Below, in pieces: positions 52,547 through 60,909 of a stretch of 64,000 bases of DNA. Position 1 is the first letter of the stretch. Every line of letters begins with the position of its first letter. The position numbers and the translations under genes were made by a program. The notes below the pieces were generated by a model that saw only the letters and a list, made by a program, of their open reading frames with translations, did not search any database and was not told where the DNA came from. Source of the stretch: Bacteroidota bacterium (GTDB lineage: Bacteria > Bacteroidota > Bacteroidia > NORP154); NCBI GenBank assembly GCA_022572355.1, contig JACZWC010000003.1, forward strand, positions 1 through 64,000. The letters run 5' to 3'.

Positions 52547-52915
52547 ATGAGTAAAAATTTATTCACAGTATCGGCTATAGCGTTTTGTCTTGTTATTCTA
52601 ATAGCAAGTTGTTCAAAGAAACCCGAGGCATATTTTATTTATGGGTTTGTCGCTGATTCCCTTTCTACCAATTGTGACCTGGGAGTCAATCCTGAGTGTA
52701 AGACTGTGCTATTCACCAACTTATCCAAGAATGCCAAGACTTTCAAATGGACTTATGAGCCCTGCAATGCTGCAAATCCAGGTGAATGCAATTTCGGTTC
52801 AGAAAGCCCAACGGTGACCTTTCCAAACCCTTCAGTGTATACCATGACCTTGATTGCCTACGCAAAAAGCGGTGGTAAGACCCACGCTTATTCTCTGAAA
52901 ATTGACACGAGATAG
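52547..52915 (+). CDS. Small lipoprotein with PKD-like fold
   Basis: The 122-residue protein has a lipoprotein signal (VSAIAFCLVILIASCSKK, Cys22). The mature part reads like a single PKD/Ig-type beta-sandwich: VLFTNLSKNAKTFKWTYEP, then SPTVTFPNPSVYTMTLIAYAKSG, the pattern 'F.n.S.na..y.W.f......s....p...Y..tL.a'. Extra cysteines (CDLG, ECKT, PCNAA, ECNFG) could form two disulfides. A near-consensus box TAACTTTA lies at 52535-52542, 4 nt before the ATG. Function is unknown; surface or periplasmic display is expected. Confidence 0.75.
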   Translation: MSKNLFTVSAIAFCLVILIASCSKKPEAYFIYGFVADSLSTNCDLGVNPECKTVLFTNLSKNAKTFKWTYEPCNAANPGECNFGSESPTVTFPNPSVYTMTLIAYAKSGGKTHAYSLKIDTR

Positions 52916-52989
52916 GATCGATTTTACTTTAAAGCTTTATCAACAAGCTAAACGAACAAGATTGCATGCCCTTCGGCTTAATTTTACCC

Positions 52990-53099
52990 AAAACAAAAAA
53001 TCTTTTCAGTTTCCTGAAAGGATTTTCTTCGTAGCCTCTACAAGATAGTTTTCGAACTTTTTATCAGACTTGAAACGGTTATTTGATCTGGAACCTTTT
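52990..53099 (+). repeat. ~110-bp repeat, copy A (upstream of the saccharopine-dehydrogenase-like gene)
   Basis: It aligns along its full length with 54573-54683. Shared landmarks are AAAACAAAAA, a CTTTCAG-TTTC-CTGAAAG hairpin, GTAGCC, CGAACTTTTT and GGTTATTTGATCTGGAACC. Copy A is more degenerate. The remainder of the gap 52916-53219 is AT-rich sequence with no gene. Confidence 0.8.
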
Positions 53100-53219
53100 A
53101 TTAGATTGAACCTTGTCTAATCCCATATCCGATTTTAATAGACCAGTAAACGCCTGTTTTGGTAACTTCGCAGTGTTTATTTAAAGTATAATTGGTGAAT
53201 CATTAAACATATAATTGTT

Positions 53220-54545
53220 ATGAAACGAGTGTTGGTATTGGGAACCGGGTATGTAGTTAAGCCGATGGTCGATTATTTTATAGATAAATGTAAATATGAA
53301 GTGCTTGTCGCTAGCAGGGATAATAACAACTCGGGAGTCATCATAGCTGGAAGAGCACTTGGTAAAAGAGTATTGTGGAGTGCAGCACCGCCGTATGAGG
53401 AATTGGATAATATGGTGAAAGATGTTGATTTGGTGGTGAGTATGTTGCCGCCAAGTATGCATGTTGTTGTGGCAAAAACATGCCTGAAGCATGGAATAAA
53501 TATGGTAACAACTTCGTATATCAGTCCTGAGATGAAGGCATTGGATGATGAGGTCAAAAAGGCGGGCATCATTATTTTGAATGAGATCGGAGAAGATCCC
53601 GGTATTGATCATATGGGAGCCATGCAAATGATAGATCAAGTGAAAAAAGAAGGCGGTAAGATCACATCATTCATATCATATGGTTCAGGGATTCCCTCAT
53701 TTGAGCATAATAATAACCCTTACGGTTACAAATTCTCCTGGAGCCCCCGCGGATTATTGAAAGCTGCTCAAACCCCAGCTGTTTATATAAAAGATGGACA
53801 AAAAATAGACGTGTCTGCCAAGGATCTATTTGAGAGTAGTTGGTTGGTAGAAGTTGATGGGCTGGGAACATTCGAGACTTACGCAAACAGAGACAGCACT
53901 AATTATATTATAGATTATGGCTTAGCTGATATTTCTGATTTCTATAGAGGTTTGTTACGGCATCCTGGTTATTGCAACTCTATGCAAAGTTTGAAGGACC
54001 TCAATTTGTTAAGTGATGAAGAAAGCCATAACCTAAAGGATGTATCATATAAGCAATTCACAGCCTCACTGGTTGGCGTGGATGAAGACATTGACATAAG
54101 GCAAGCAGTGGCTGACAAACTCAACCTGAAGGTATCATCCGATATTATTAAGCAACTACAGTGGCTTGGGCTTTTTGATGATGTGTTAATTCCCATCAGT
54201 AAGGGAACCAATGCAGACGTGTTACTGGGGCTAATGCAGGAAAAAATGGCTTATAAAGATCATGAAAAGGACATGATTATTGTTCATAACGAAGCTACTA
54301 TTGAATTCGATAACCGTGTAGAAAAAAGAATGGCAACCATGAAAGTAGAAGGAAGGCCATTTGGCCATTCAGCAATGGCAAGAGCAGTCTCACTTCCGGC
54401 AGCCATTGCCTCAAGATTGATACTTGAAGGTGCGATACGTTCAAAAGGTGTTCTCAAGCCAATAACAGAGGAGATATACAAGCCGGTATTAGCTGAACTA
54501 GCCGAAAACGGTTATAAATTTGAGCATAAAACACAAGTAATTTGA
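53220..54545 (+). CDS. Saccharopine dehydrogenase family oxidoreductase
   Basis: The 441-residue cytosolic protein has an N-terminal Rossmann domain (RVLVLGTGYVVKPMVDYFID, then DLVVSMLPPSMHVVVAKTCL and VTTSYISPEMKAL). It also has the saccharopine dehydrogenase C-terminal domain (NEIGEDPGIDHMGAMQMIDQV). Members act on epsilon-amino-linked amino acids or polyamine precursors, for example lysine catabolism or carboxynorspermidine synthesis. Which reaction applies cannot be told without partners, and no lysine-ketoglutarate reductase gene is next to it. It stands alone, bracketed by two copies of a ~110-bp repeat. Confidence 0.85.
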   Translation: MKRVLVLGTGYVVKPMVDYFIDKCKYEVLVASRDNNNSGVIIAGRALGKRVLWSAAPPYEELDNMVKDVDLVVSMLPPSMHVVVAKTCLKHGINMVTTSYISPEMKALDDEVKKAGIIILNEIGEDPGIDHMGAMQMIDQVKKEGGKITSFISYGSGIPSFEHNNNPYGYKFSWSPRGLLKAAQTPAVYIKDGQKIDVSAKDLFESSWLVEVDGLGTFETYANRDSTNYIIDYGLADISDFYRGLLRHPGYCNSMQSLKDLNLLSDEESHNLKDVSYKQFTASLVGVDEDIDIRQAVADKLNLKVSSDIIKQLQWLGLFDDVLIPISKGTNADVLLGLMQEKMAYKDHEKDMIIVHNEATIEFDNRVEKRMATMKVEGRPFGHSAMARAVSLPAAIASRLILEGAIRSKGVLKPITEEIYKPVLAELAENGYKFEHKTQVI

Positions 54546-54572
54546 TAAAACATACCGCTAGTTCGGGTGCGT

Positions 54573-54683
54573 AAAACAAAAAGCCCTTTCAGTTTCCTGA
54601 GAGGGCTTTCCTAGTAGCCCCAACAGGACAGTTATCGAACTTTTTTCAGGACTTGAAAAGGTTATTTGATCTGGAACCCTTTC
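54573..54683 (+). repeat. ~110-bp repeat, copy B with strong hairpin (downstream of the saccharopine-dehydrogenase-like gene)
   Basis: Copy B begins AAAACAAAAAGCCCTTTCAG and continues TTTCCTGAGAGGGCTTTC, a stem of about 10 bp around TTTC that could end transcription on either strand. On the minus strand the part before the hairpin reads GTTCGATAACTGTCCTG then TTGGGGCTACTA, which resembles the T-arm and 3' end of a tRNA followed by its terminator. The 5' half of a tRNA is not found. The rest of the gap 54546-54840 shows no gene. Confidence 0.75.
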
Positions 54684-54840
54684 TCCAACTATCTATTTAA
54701 ACCCAGTCTGAGAAAAGGGAGGGTTGCAACCTCATGTTAAAATTATTATCCGTTTGGCTCTTCGATGCTTAGACGTCTGTAATACTTGGTGAAGCCATAA
54801 GTTCGTAAGGGATTAAGGGATGGTAATTCAAGGCTACCTT

Positions 54841-55527
54841 CTAACTTTCTTGCACATTATCCGGCCTAATCTTATTGAAGAAAACAATTTGAAGCAGTGA
54901 ATAGAGGTAAGTTAGAATAAATCCTCCCGCAATTATCGGCAAGGCAAAGGGGATTAACCATGCGGTAATTAATGACACATTGACCAACAAGATGGCTGAT
55001 GCAGTTTTAGCTTGACTTCTGATCATATAAGGCATTGGATATTTGATGAACATGGTTATCGTGTGGACCACAAATATTACTATCAGGAGTAATGCCGGAT
55101 TAAAATCAAACATAGCAGCCAATAATATCGCAAAAAGAATGTGGCGAATCAGCTCATTCGTTGGTGATCCTGTTTCCTTTACAACATCATGATCAAGCCT
55201 TGAAACTGACCGTATTAAAATGGCTGAAACGGAAATCAAACCAACCAGGCCGCAAATCCAACCGTAGTGCATCCCAATAACCATAACGATGATGGTATGA
55301 GAAATAGCATCGCATACATTGTCCAAACGGGCACCAAACTCACTCTTTACATTCAGCTTAGCAGCCAGTATTCCATCCAAATCATCCATAATATTATTAA
55401 AGATGATTAAAGGGACTATGTACTGGTATCCATCCTCCGTAAATAATACAATCAATGGGACAACACCAAGGATGGAGACAATGTTTGGGATATTTTTATA
55501 AATACTTAGTTTAATGAAATTAGGCAT
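54841..55527 (-). CDS. CDP-alcohol phosphatidyltransferase family membrane enzyme
   Basis: The 228-residue inner-membrane protein has about six helices. The family motif is present as DDLDGILAAKLNVKSEFGAR followed by LDNVCD, matching DGxxAx(9)GxxxDxxxD. The position that is normally Arg in DGxxAR is Ala here; all the metal-binding Asp residues are kept. Such enzymes transfer a phospho-alcohol from a CDP-activated donor. It lies 12 nt downstream of a nucleotidyltransferase of the kind that makes CDP-activated head groups, so the two probably act in sequence. Confidence 0.85.
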   Translation of the reverse strand: MPNFIKLSIYKNIPNIVSILGVVPLIVLFTEDGYQYIVPLIIFNNIMDDLDGILAAKLNVKSEFGARLDNVCDAISHTIIVMVIGMHYGWICGLVGLISVSAILIRSVSRLDHDVVKETGSPTNELIRHILFAILLAAMFDFNPALLLIVIFVVHTITMFIKYPMPYMIRSQAKTASAILLVNVSLITAWLIPFALPIIAGGFILTYLYSLLQIVFFNKIRPDNVQES

Positions 55528-55539
55528 CTCTGTTTCAGC

Positions 55540-56331
55540 TTAGCCGGCTAATTGGAATCTGGCTTGCTGCAGAAGCATTTCACAATTCTCGAGGTCAGTT
55601 GAGGTATCTATTTCGTACCAACGATCCACATCAAAATAAACGCATTGAAAATCCAAACTGCCTTCGGCTACCATTTCAGAGAAAACGGATTCATAATAGT
55701 CATTTACTCTACCAGCCAATATCCAGCTATTCAAACGTTCGCTAATTCGTCGCCATGATTTCAGTGAAATGCTATAGATGTTTACCGTTTTAAAGGTGTA
55801 GCCATCCGCCTTTAAATTCCTGTCAAGGTTTATAGATACTACACGGTCAGTCACAAATCTGTCTGTTGTGATCGTGGTTCCATTCATCCAAGGTAATATT
55901 TGAGATACAGCAATCGCGTCCGGTATAAGCATTTTCTCAAGTAAAGAAGCATCAAAAACCAAGTCACTTTCAATTAAAAGGAATGGTTCCTTAATTTTAT
56001 CTCGTGCTGACCATAGTGAATAGATATTATTGGTTGTTGCGAAATCAGCATTAACAACATATTCAACAGTGATGTCCCCTGAATTGTTTTTGAGAAAATT
56101 TCTTATCTCGTGATCAAAATATCCTACCACCACTACCAGCCGCTTAAAGCCGTTTTTGCGAAGGCAAGTAATTAAACGACCCAAAATTTCAATTTCATTG
56201 ACTTTGGTCAGGCATTTAGGCATGCAGTCAGTAAAAGGTTTTAACCGACTTCCCGTTCCAGCTGCAAGTAGAAGGGCTGTTGTGATTCTTTCAGTGTGAT
56301 CAACATTATTCATTCTATTTCCTTTTCTCAT
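55540..56331 (-). CDS. Nucleotidyltransferase (phosphocholine/inositol-phosphate cytidylyltransferase-like)
   Basis: The 263-residue cytosolic protein may start at Met7 (MNNVDHTERITT). The GT-A-like nucleotidyltransferase loop reads LLLAAGTGSRLKPFTDCMPKCLTKV. It continues with VVVGYFDHEI, the head-group region FATTNNIYSLWSARDKI, IESDLVFDASLLEKML and DRWYEIDTSTDL. The NNIYSLW segment resembles LicC/PntC-type cytidylyltransferases that activate phosphocholine, aminoethylphosphonate or inositol phosphate. With the downstream CDP-alcohol phosphotransferase it forms a two-gene head-group module. The substrate is unknown. Confidence 0.82.
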   Translation of the reverse strand: MRKGNRMNNVDHTERITTALLLAAGTGSRLKPFTDCMPKCLTKVNEIEILGRLITCLRKNGFKRLVVVVGYFDHEIRNFLKNNSGDITVEYVVNADFATTNNIYSLWSARDKIKEPFLLIESDLVFDASLLEKMLIPDAIAVSQILPWMNGTTITTDRFVTDRVVSINLDRNLKADGYTFKTVNIYSISLKSWRRISERLNSWILAGRVNDYYESVFSEMVAEGSLDFQCVYFDVDRWYEIDTSTDLENCEMLLQQARFQLAG

Positions 56332-56811
56332 TGTTTCAAAATACGTGAATACTTTACACCCTAACCAGAAATGCCTATTGCCGATGCATTCAAGTAAATG
56401 CTATATTCTTCAATGATGCGAAAAGCACTATGTCAATAGCAACAACCTCTGCACGAAAAGAAAGAGAATACTCCTACTCTATATCAACAACTTCATCCCA
56501 TTTGTTTTGTCGGAATTCAAGTTTCATATTGTTCTATAAAACAAAATACGAAATACGATTTCCCAGGATGCGTAAAGGGACTGTGAAGGTACTTAAATTT
56601 ACCTGTCTTTTTAATATTTGAATAGAAACTGATATTTAGAGAGGAAGCTTACGCAGCTATATCTCGCTGCCACGAATTGGTAACAGACCATGGACTTCAA
56701 GTAAGTTGCTGAGTAGATCAGAAAGGTAAGGGCTATAAAATATGTGATGTTAGAGTAACGAACTCAAAGCCAGTTATTTCGGATTATGCCTTCAACTGAC
56801 AGGTCTGAAAA
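56332..56811. other. 480-nt gap without a recognisable gene
   Basis: The only open frames are short and unsupported (for example 56430-56621). No terminator-strength hairpin, tRNA or repeat copy was seen. The sequence is uneven in composition and could contain gene remnants, but none is recognisable. Confidence 0.5.
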
Positions 56812-57516
56812 TCATCTTATCTGGCTGGTTGGGGAATCCGGGAGGGTGTTTGGCTGAATGCTTAATATTTCATCCCTGAGCTTCCTCCACGCCTTATGCT
56901 CTTTCAATTTTACGATCATTGCGCCAACGGTCGCGGAAACAACCGCAACTACAATCAGGACCCCGGCAGCAATAAATACTAAACCTACATCATCCTGGGA
57001 TGTTTCAGCCATAACGGCACCCCCAAAAACTCCTGTTGCAACACCCCCAATTACAATCAAAACTGCACTTCGGTTGCTTCGTTTCTTAAGTCTTGATAGC
57101 CTTGACTCGTACTCAGAACGCTGTTTATGGTTCATCCTTTCAAGTGCCGCCTGAATTCGCTGTATTACTTTTCCAGTTGGTGTAATGTTCATCTTCATTA
57201 TAAATTCGCCAATTCCCTCTCCTTCAATTAGAATATTCGTCCACTCCAACATCTGTTCACTGAATTCTCTGTCCATAATTGTATCGTACTTCATCTTAGC
57301 CCGCAGAATAACGGAACCATCAGGCTTGGTTAAAAATTGTGCTGAAATGAACTGCTTTGAAGAGAGAAATGGGAATAAGTGGTACTTTGATTTTTCTGTC
57401 GAATCGATTACTTCTCCAACATATTCGTGAATGACTTTAACACGAAGGCTGTCTTGTGCAGCTGCATCCAAGGATAATAACGCATACAATAGGAATAGCA
57501 GATTTTTCATATGCAT
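56812..57516 (-). CDS. Unknown protein with signal peptide and two membrane helices
   Basis: The 234-residue protein has a signal peptide (LLFLLYALLSLDAAAQ). A soluble N-terminal part of about 110 residues (VIHEYVGEVIDSTEKSKYHL, FISAQFLTKPDGSVILRAKM) is followed by a helical, basic stretch (ERMNHKQRSEYESRLSRLKK). Two adjacent hydrophobic helices come next (AVLIVIGGVATGVFGGAVM; VGLVFIAAGVLIVVAVVSATV), then a charged tail. No family is recognised. Similar 'exported domain plus two glycine-rich helices' proteins occur in the phylum without known function. It is divergent from the tRNA gene. Confidence 0.65.
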   Translation of the reverse strand: MHMKNLLFLLYALLSLDAAAQDSLRVKVIHEYVGEVIDSTEKSKYHLFPFLSSKQFISAQFLTKPDGSVILRAKMKYDTIMDREFSEQMLEWTNILIEGEGIGEFIMKMNITPTGKVIQRIQAALERMNHKQRSEYESRLSRLKKRSNRSAVLIVIGGVATGVFGGAVMAETSQDDVGLVFIAAGVLIVVAVVSATVGAMIVKLKEHKAWRKLRDEILSIQPNTLPDSPTSQIR

Positions 57517-57642
57517 AGAAATGTAAATATAAGAAATCCCCCTGGGTGTATAAAAAGAGGTGAGAGTATTCGTAAGGTATCAGAATTTGTATGTAAGGAC
57601 TGTTTGCTCAGATAAATAAAAATCTTAATTTCGCCCTTACAT

Positions 57643-57715
<73 letters not shown>

Positions 57716-57720
57716 CTAAT

Positions 57721-57752
57721 AAAAACCTTTCAGAAGTTCTGGAGGGTTTTTT
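57721..57752 (+). terminator. Terminator after tRNA-fMet
   Basis: AAAAACCTTTCAG pairs imperfectly with CTGGAGGGTTTTTT around AAGTT, ending in a run of T: a typical rho-independent stop between the tRNA and the following gene. Confidence 0.8.
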
Positions 57753-57774
57753 AGTCTTTATCACGATTCAGCAA

Positions 57775-58959
57775 ATGAAAAAACTCTTATCCATTTTATT
57801 GCTCTGTACAATGGCCTCGCTGAGCTACTCCCAGCAGACCATTAGCCTCATGAGCTACAACATATTGAATTACGATAACAACAGCGGCGGCAGGTCTCCC
57901 TATTTCAAAACCATCATCGATAGCCTCAACCCCGATATATTGGTGGTGCAGGAAGTTATTTATCAATCTGGTGTCGACCTGTTTTACTCAACCGTGCTCA
58001 ACTCCACTTATACAGCCGGGCAATTCCTTACGGGCTTCGATACACAGAACGCCATCTTCTTCAAAAACTCTGTGTTTTCGTTCGTTAGCAACAATGCAAT
58101 CTCAACAGCTCACCGCGATATCAATGCGTTCACCTTGCAACATGTTGGCACGGGAGATACCCTGTTGATCTATGCATTGCATTTAAAATCCAGCCAGGGA
58201 AGCACCAATGAAGATAAACGAACCGCTGAAGTGGGAGAGCTTCGCTGGGTGACCAATCAATTGAGTTACAGTCAGCACTTTATTGTTTGCGGCGACTTCA
58301 ATATATACAGCGCCAATGAGCAAGCTTACATCGACCTCACAATAGATGACGGCTCCACATTCGGCCACGTGATAGATCCATTCAGTATGACCGGAACCTG
58401 GAACAACGGCGCCTATGCACAATATCACACCCAGTGTCCCAGGACCCGCTCTTTTGGTGGTGGATCTACAGGAGGAATGGACGATCGCTTCGATATGATC
58501 CTATTTTCTCAAAGTATATCAGATGCCAGCAAAATTGACTATGTGAACGGATCCACATGGGCGGTGGGCAATGATGGAAATCACTATAATGATTCTATTA
58601 ATCAGCCACCAAACTCATCCTGTTCTCAGAACTTTGCCAATGCACTGCATTACGCTGCAGATCACCTTCCTGTAATTGCTGAGTTTATATTCAACAGTCC
58701 ATTGTCAGTAAATGAACGTTCCAGCAAAAACACGATCAAACTGTTCCCCAATCCGGCCACCAATCAAATTTCCATCACCACACCCTCTCAAGAACGAGCC
58801 TCCATTGAAATTTTAGACCTGTGTGGGAAAGCCGTACTTACAGAAACTATTGAAGGCGGTAGATCGTCAGTTAATATAAAGTCCTTGGCCAAAGGTCCTT
58901 ATATTGTGAGAATTATACAGAATTCTATTTCCTATGAACACTTACTATTAAAGCAATAA
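57775..58959 (+). CDS. Secreted endonuclease/exonuclease/phosphatase-family protein with T9SS sorting domain
   Basis: The protein has 394 residues from ATG 57775 (MKKLLSILLLCTMASLSYSQ); the open frame continues upstream only through the tRNA and terminator. The catalytic fold spans about residues 22-315, with SLMSYNILNYDNN, DILVVQEVIYQ, IVCGDFNIYSA and the final AADHLPVIAEF (His-containing). These are the metal and catalytic sites of EEP phosphodiesterases. The last 75 residues are a T9SS type A tail (IKLFPNPATNQISITTPS to YIVRIIQNSISYEHLLLKQ). It is therefore exported across the outer membrane, perhaps as a nuclease or lipid/phosphate-ester hydrolase. Confidence 0.9.
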   Translation: MKKLLSILLLCTMASLSYSQQTISLMSYNILNYDNNSGGRSPYFKTIIDSLNPDILVVQEVIYQSGVDLFYSTVLNSTYTAGQFLTGFDTQNAIFFKNSVFSFVSNNAISTAHRDINAFTLQHVGTGDTLLIYALHLKSSQGSTNEDKRTAEVGELRWVTNQLSYSQHFIVCGDFNIYSANEQAYIDLTIDDGSTFGHVIDPFSMTGTWNNGAYAQYHTQCPRTRSFGGGSTGGMDDRFDMILFSQSISDASKIDYVNGSTWAVGNDGNHYNDSINQPPNSSCSQNFANALHYAADHLPVIAEFIFNSPLSVNERSSKNTIKLFPNPATNQISITTPSQERASIEILDLCGKAVLTETIEGGRSSVNIKSLAKGPYIVRIIQNSISYEHLLLKQ

Positions 58960-58979
58960 TTGTAATTTTAGCTTCGCTT

Positions 58980-59813
58980 ATGTTAAAGCCTGTTCAATTC
59001 ATATTATTATTGCTTGTCTTTTCATTGCTGCCAAGCTGTGGAGTGCAGGAGGAGCCCCGGAGTGAATTCACGACTCCGTTCAAAAGGCATAAGATAGATT
59101 TATCTTACAGGTTAGGCGATACGTTCTCGGTATTGCGGGGGAAAGACACCGTTGTTTACAATCTCCATTACAACAGAAAAACCAGGATAAATTATATCAT
59201 CCGTGATGATAATGACACGATATTTCAGGGGATTGTTACGAAACACCGCGGAATGTATTTACTAAATCGCCCACTACCCAATGGGAGATACAGAATATCT
59301 GCTTTAAAATTTACGGACTCTACAGTAGTGGGCCTGGAAACTGAATATTTACAGGCATTCATCATCGACGGTGAAGTTGCTCAGGGAAATCTGACGCCAA
59401 TGATCGTTGATACCTCTAAAAAGTACGTCCTCGAAATCGACAGGAAATTGGGAACGGAACTGTTTGAAAATCTGTTGCACCATTTTAATGAGGAGAAGTT
59501 AATCATAGATCGTGATTTTTATAAACATGTTGACCTTATCAACTCAGCTGGACAAATAGTTAATATGCCTACCGCTGAAGATTCCAAAAAAACACTCCAG
59601 GTTTATCCAAATCCAGTTGAAATGATTTTGACGGTTGTAAAATCCAGTGAACAGGATTACAATTATCGAATAATAGACTTGGCTGGAAAGGAAGTTCATG
59701 CAGGAATACTTACAGAGGATAAAACTGAACTCGATTTCACACGTCTGCCAGCTGGTGAGTACATATTAACAGCGAAGGAAACGCGTGAGTCGGTAAAGAT
59801 CATAAAAAAGTAA
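58980..59813 (+). CDS. Lipoprotein with T9SS-like C-terminal domain
   Basis: The 277-residue protein has a lipoprotein signal (FILLLLVFSLLPSCGVQE, Cys20). The middle 180 residues are beta-rich with no recognised family (RYRISALKFTDSTVVGLETE). The last ~75 residues have the T9SS type A pattern: KTLQVYPNPVEMILTVVKSS, YRIIDLAGKEVHAGIL and LPAGEYILTAKETRESVKII. A lipobox and a T9SS tail in one chain is unusual, since T9SS cargo normally has a type I signal. It starts 20 nt after the EEP gene and may share its transcript. Confidence 0.8.
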   Translation: MLKPVQFILLLLVFSLLPSCGVQEEPRSEFTTPFKRHKIDLSYRLGDTFSVLRGKDTVVYNLHYNRKTRINYIIRDDNDTIFQGIVTKHRGMYLLNRPLPNGRYRISALKFTDSTVVGLETEYLQAFIIDGEVAQGNLTPMIVDTSKKYVLEIDRKLGTELFENLLHHFNEEKLIIDRDFYKHVDLINSAGQIVNMPTAEDSKKTLQVYPNPVEMILTVVKSSEQDYNYRIIDLAGKEVHAGILTEDKTELDFTRLPAGEYILTAKETRESVKIIKK

Positions 59814-59888
59814 TCCTGTACTGTTACTTGTGTCATCTCTTTTCTGCAATTCAATTTGTATTTGTCAAATTCAGAATGTTCAATTTAA

Positions 59889-59936
59889 GGTATAAAGATT
59901 GTGTCCCAATACCTTCTACTTTATACCCAAGACACA
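59889..59936 (+). ncRNA. Candidate pseudoknot-like RNA element upstream of era
   Basis: GGTATAAAG (59889-59897) is an exact complement of CTTTATACC (59919-59927). TGTGTC (59900-59905) is complementary to GACACA (59931-59936). The two pairings interleave, as in an H-type pseudoknot. It lies in the gap 59814-60025, about 90 nt before era. Chance pairing in AT-rich DNA remains possible. Confidence 0.35.
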
Positions 59937-60013
59937 TCACGCCATTCGGTTTTACATCTCTACTCGTGCATCTAACTTCTTATATCGATAGTCCATAATC
60001 CCTTTTCCTTCTT

Positions 60014-60021
60014 TACTTTTG
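60014..60021 (+). promoter_or_regulatory. Candidate -7 box (TACTTTTG) immediately before era
   Basis: TACTTTTG matches TAnnTTTG and ends 4 nt before the era ATG, so a transcript from it would have almost no leader. No -33 TTG is obvious. Confidence 0.4.
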
Positions 60022-60025
60022 CAAA

Positions 60026-60907
60026 ATGTCGCACAAAGCAGGATTCGTCAATATCATCGGTAGCCCGAATGTGGGAAAATCCACACTCATGAACGCATTG
60101 GTGGGAGAGAAGATATCAATCATCACCTCCAAAGCGCAAACAACCCGCGATCGTATCCTGGGAATTGTGAATGGAGATGATTTTCAAATCATTTACTCCG
60201 ATACTCCCGGCATCATAAAACCGGGCTATGAGTTGCATGAAAGAATGATGAAATCTGTAAACAATGCCTTTTCAGATGCTGACATCATTTTGTTCATGAC
60301 CGATGTTTTTGAAAAAGAGGAAAACGTTGAATCAGTTATAGAAAAACTCAAAAATACCAAAACGCCGGTGTTGGTATTGCTGAACAAGATCGATTTGATT
60401 GACGAAGAAAGATTGGCAACCTTGGCAGACAAATGGAATGCCGCTGTGGAAAATGCCATGGTGCTACCCCTGTCAGCATTAAAGAACTTTAACGTGGATA
60501 CCGTATTTAACTATATACTTAAAACATTACCTGAAGCACCTGCCTACTATCCGAAAGATCAGCTTACCGACAGGCCGGAGAGATTCTTTGTGGCCGAAAT
60601 CATACGTTCCAAAATATTTCAGTTCTACAAACGGGAGATTCCCTATTCCACTGCCGTGCTTATCACAGAATTCAAAGAGGATGAAGACATCATTCGGATA
60701 CGTGCTGAAATCTATGTGGAGCGGGAATCGCAAAAGGGAATAATGATAGGACACCAGGGGAAATCATTGAAGAAAGTAGGGACTCATGCGCGGAGAGACC
60801 TGGAAAATTTCTTCGGAAAGCAAATATACCTGGAGACCTTTATAAAAGTCAGCAAAGACTGGAGAAAGAAAGACAGCCAGTTGAACAAGTTTGGATATAA
60901 CAGGTAA
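60026..60907 (+). CDS. era: GTPase Era
   Basis: The 293-residue GTPase helps mature the 16S rRNA and the 30S subunit. The G1 loop is [15 protein letters not shown]2/switch I is [11 protein letters not shown]3 is YSDTPGI and G4 is LLNKIDL. The C-terminal KH domain contains [19 protein letters not shown], which binds the 3' end of 16S rRNA. Length and order are normal. The der gene starts 2 nt after its stop, so Era and Der are cotranscribed, as in many Bacteroidota. Confidence 0.97.
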   Translation: MSHKAGFVNIIGSPNVGKSTLMNALVGEKISIITSKAQTTRDRILGIVNGDDFQIIYSDTPGIIKPGYELHERMMKSVNNAFSDADIILFMTDVFEKEENVESVIEKLKNTKTPVLVLLNKIDLIDEERLATLADKWNAAVENAMVLPLSALKNFNVDTVFNYILKTLPEAPAYYPKDQLTDRPERFFVAEIIRSKIFQFYKREIPYSTAVLITEFKEDEDIIRIRAEIYVERESQKGIMIGHQGKSLKKVGTHARRDLENFFGKQIYLETFIKVSKDWRKKDSQLNKFGYNR

Positions 60908-60909
60908 AC

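Noticed and set aside
52990-54683. Insertion sequence or transposon bounded by the flanking repeats
   Set aside because: There is no transposase, the repeats are direct rather than inverted, and the enclosed gene is metabolic. Only a repeat pair can be supported.
56430-56621. 63-codon frame in the 480-nt gap
   Set aside because: Composition and sequence look random, with no promoter, no signal and no similarity I recognise.
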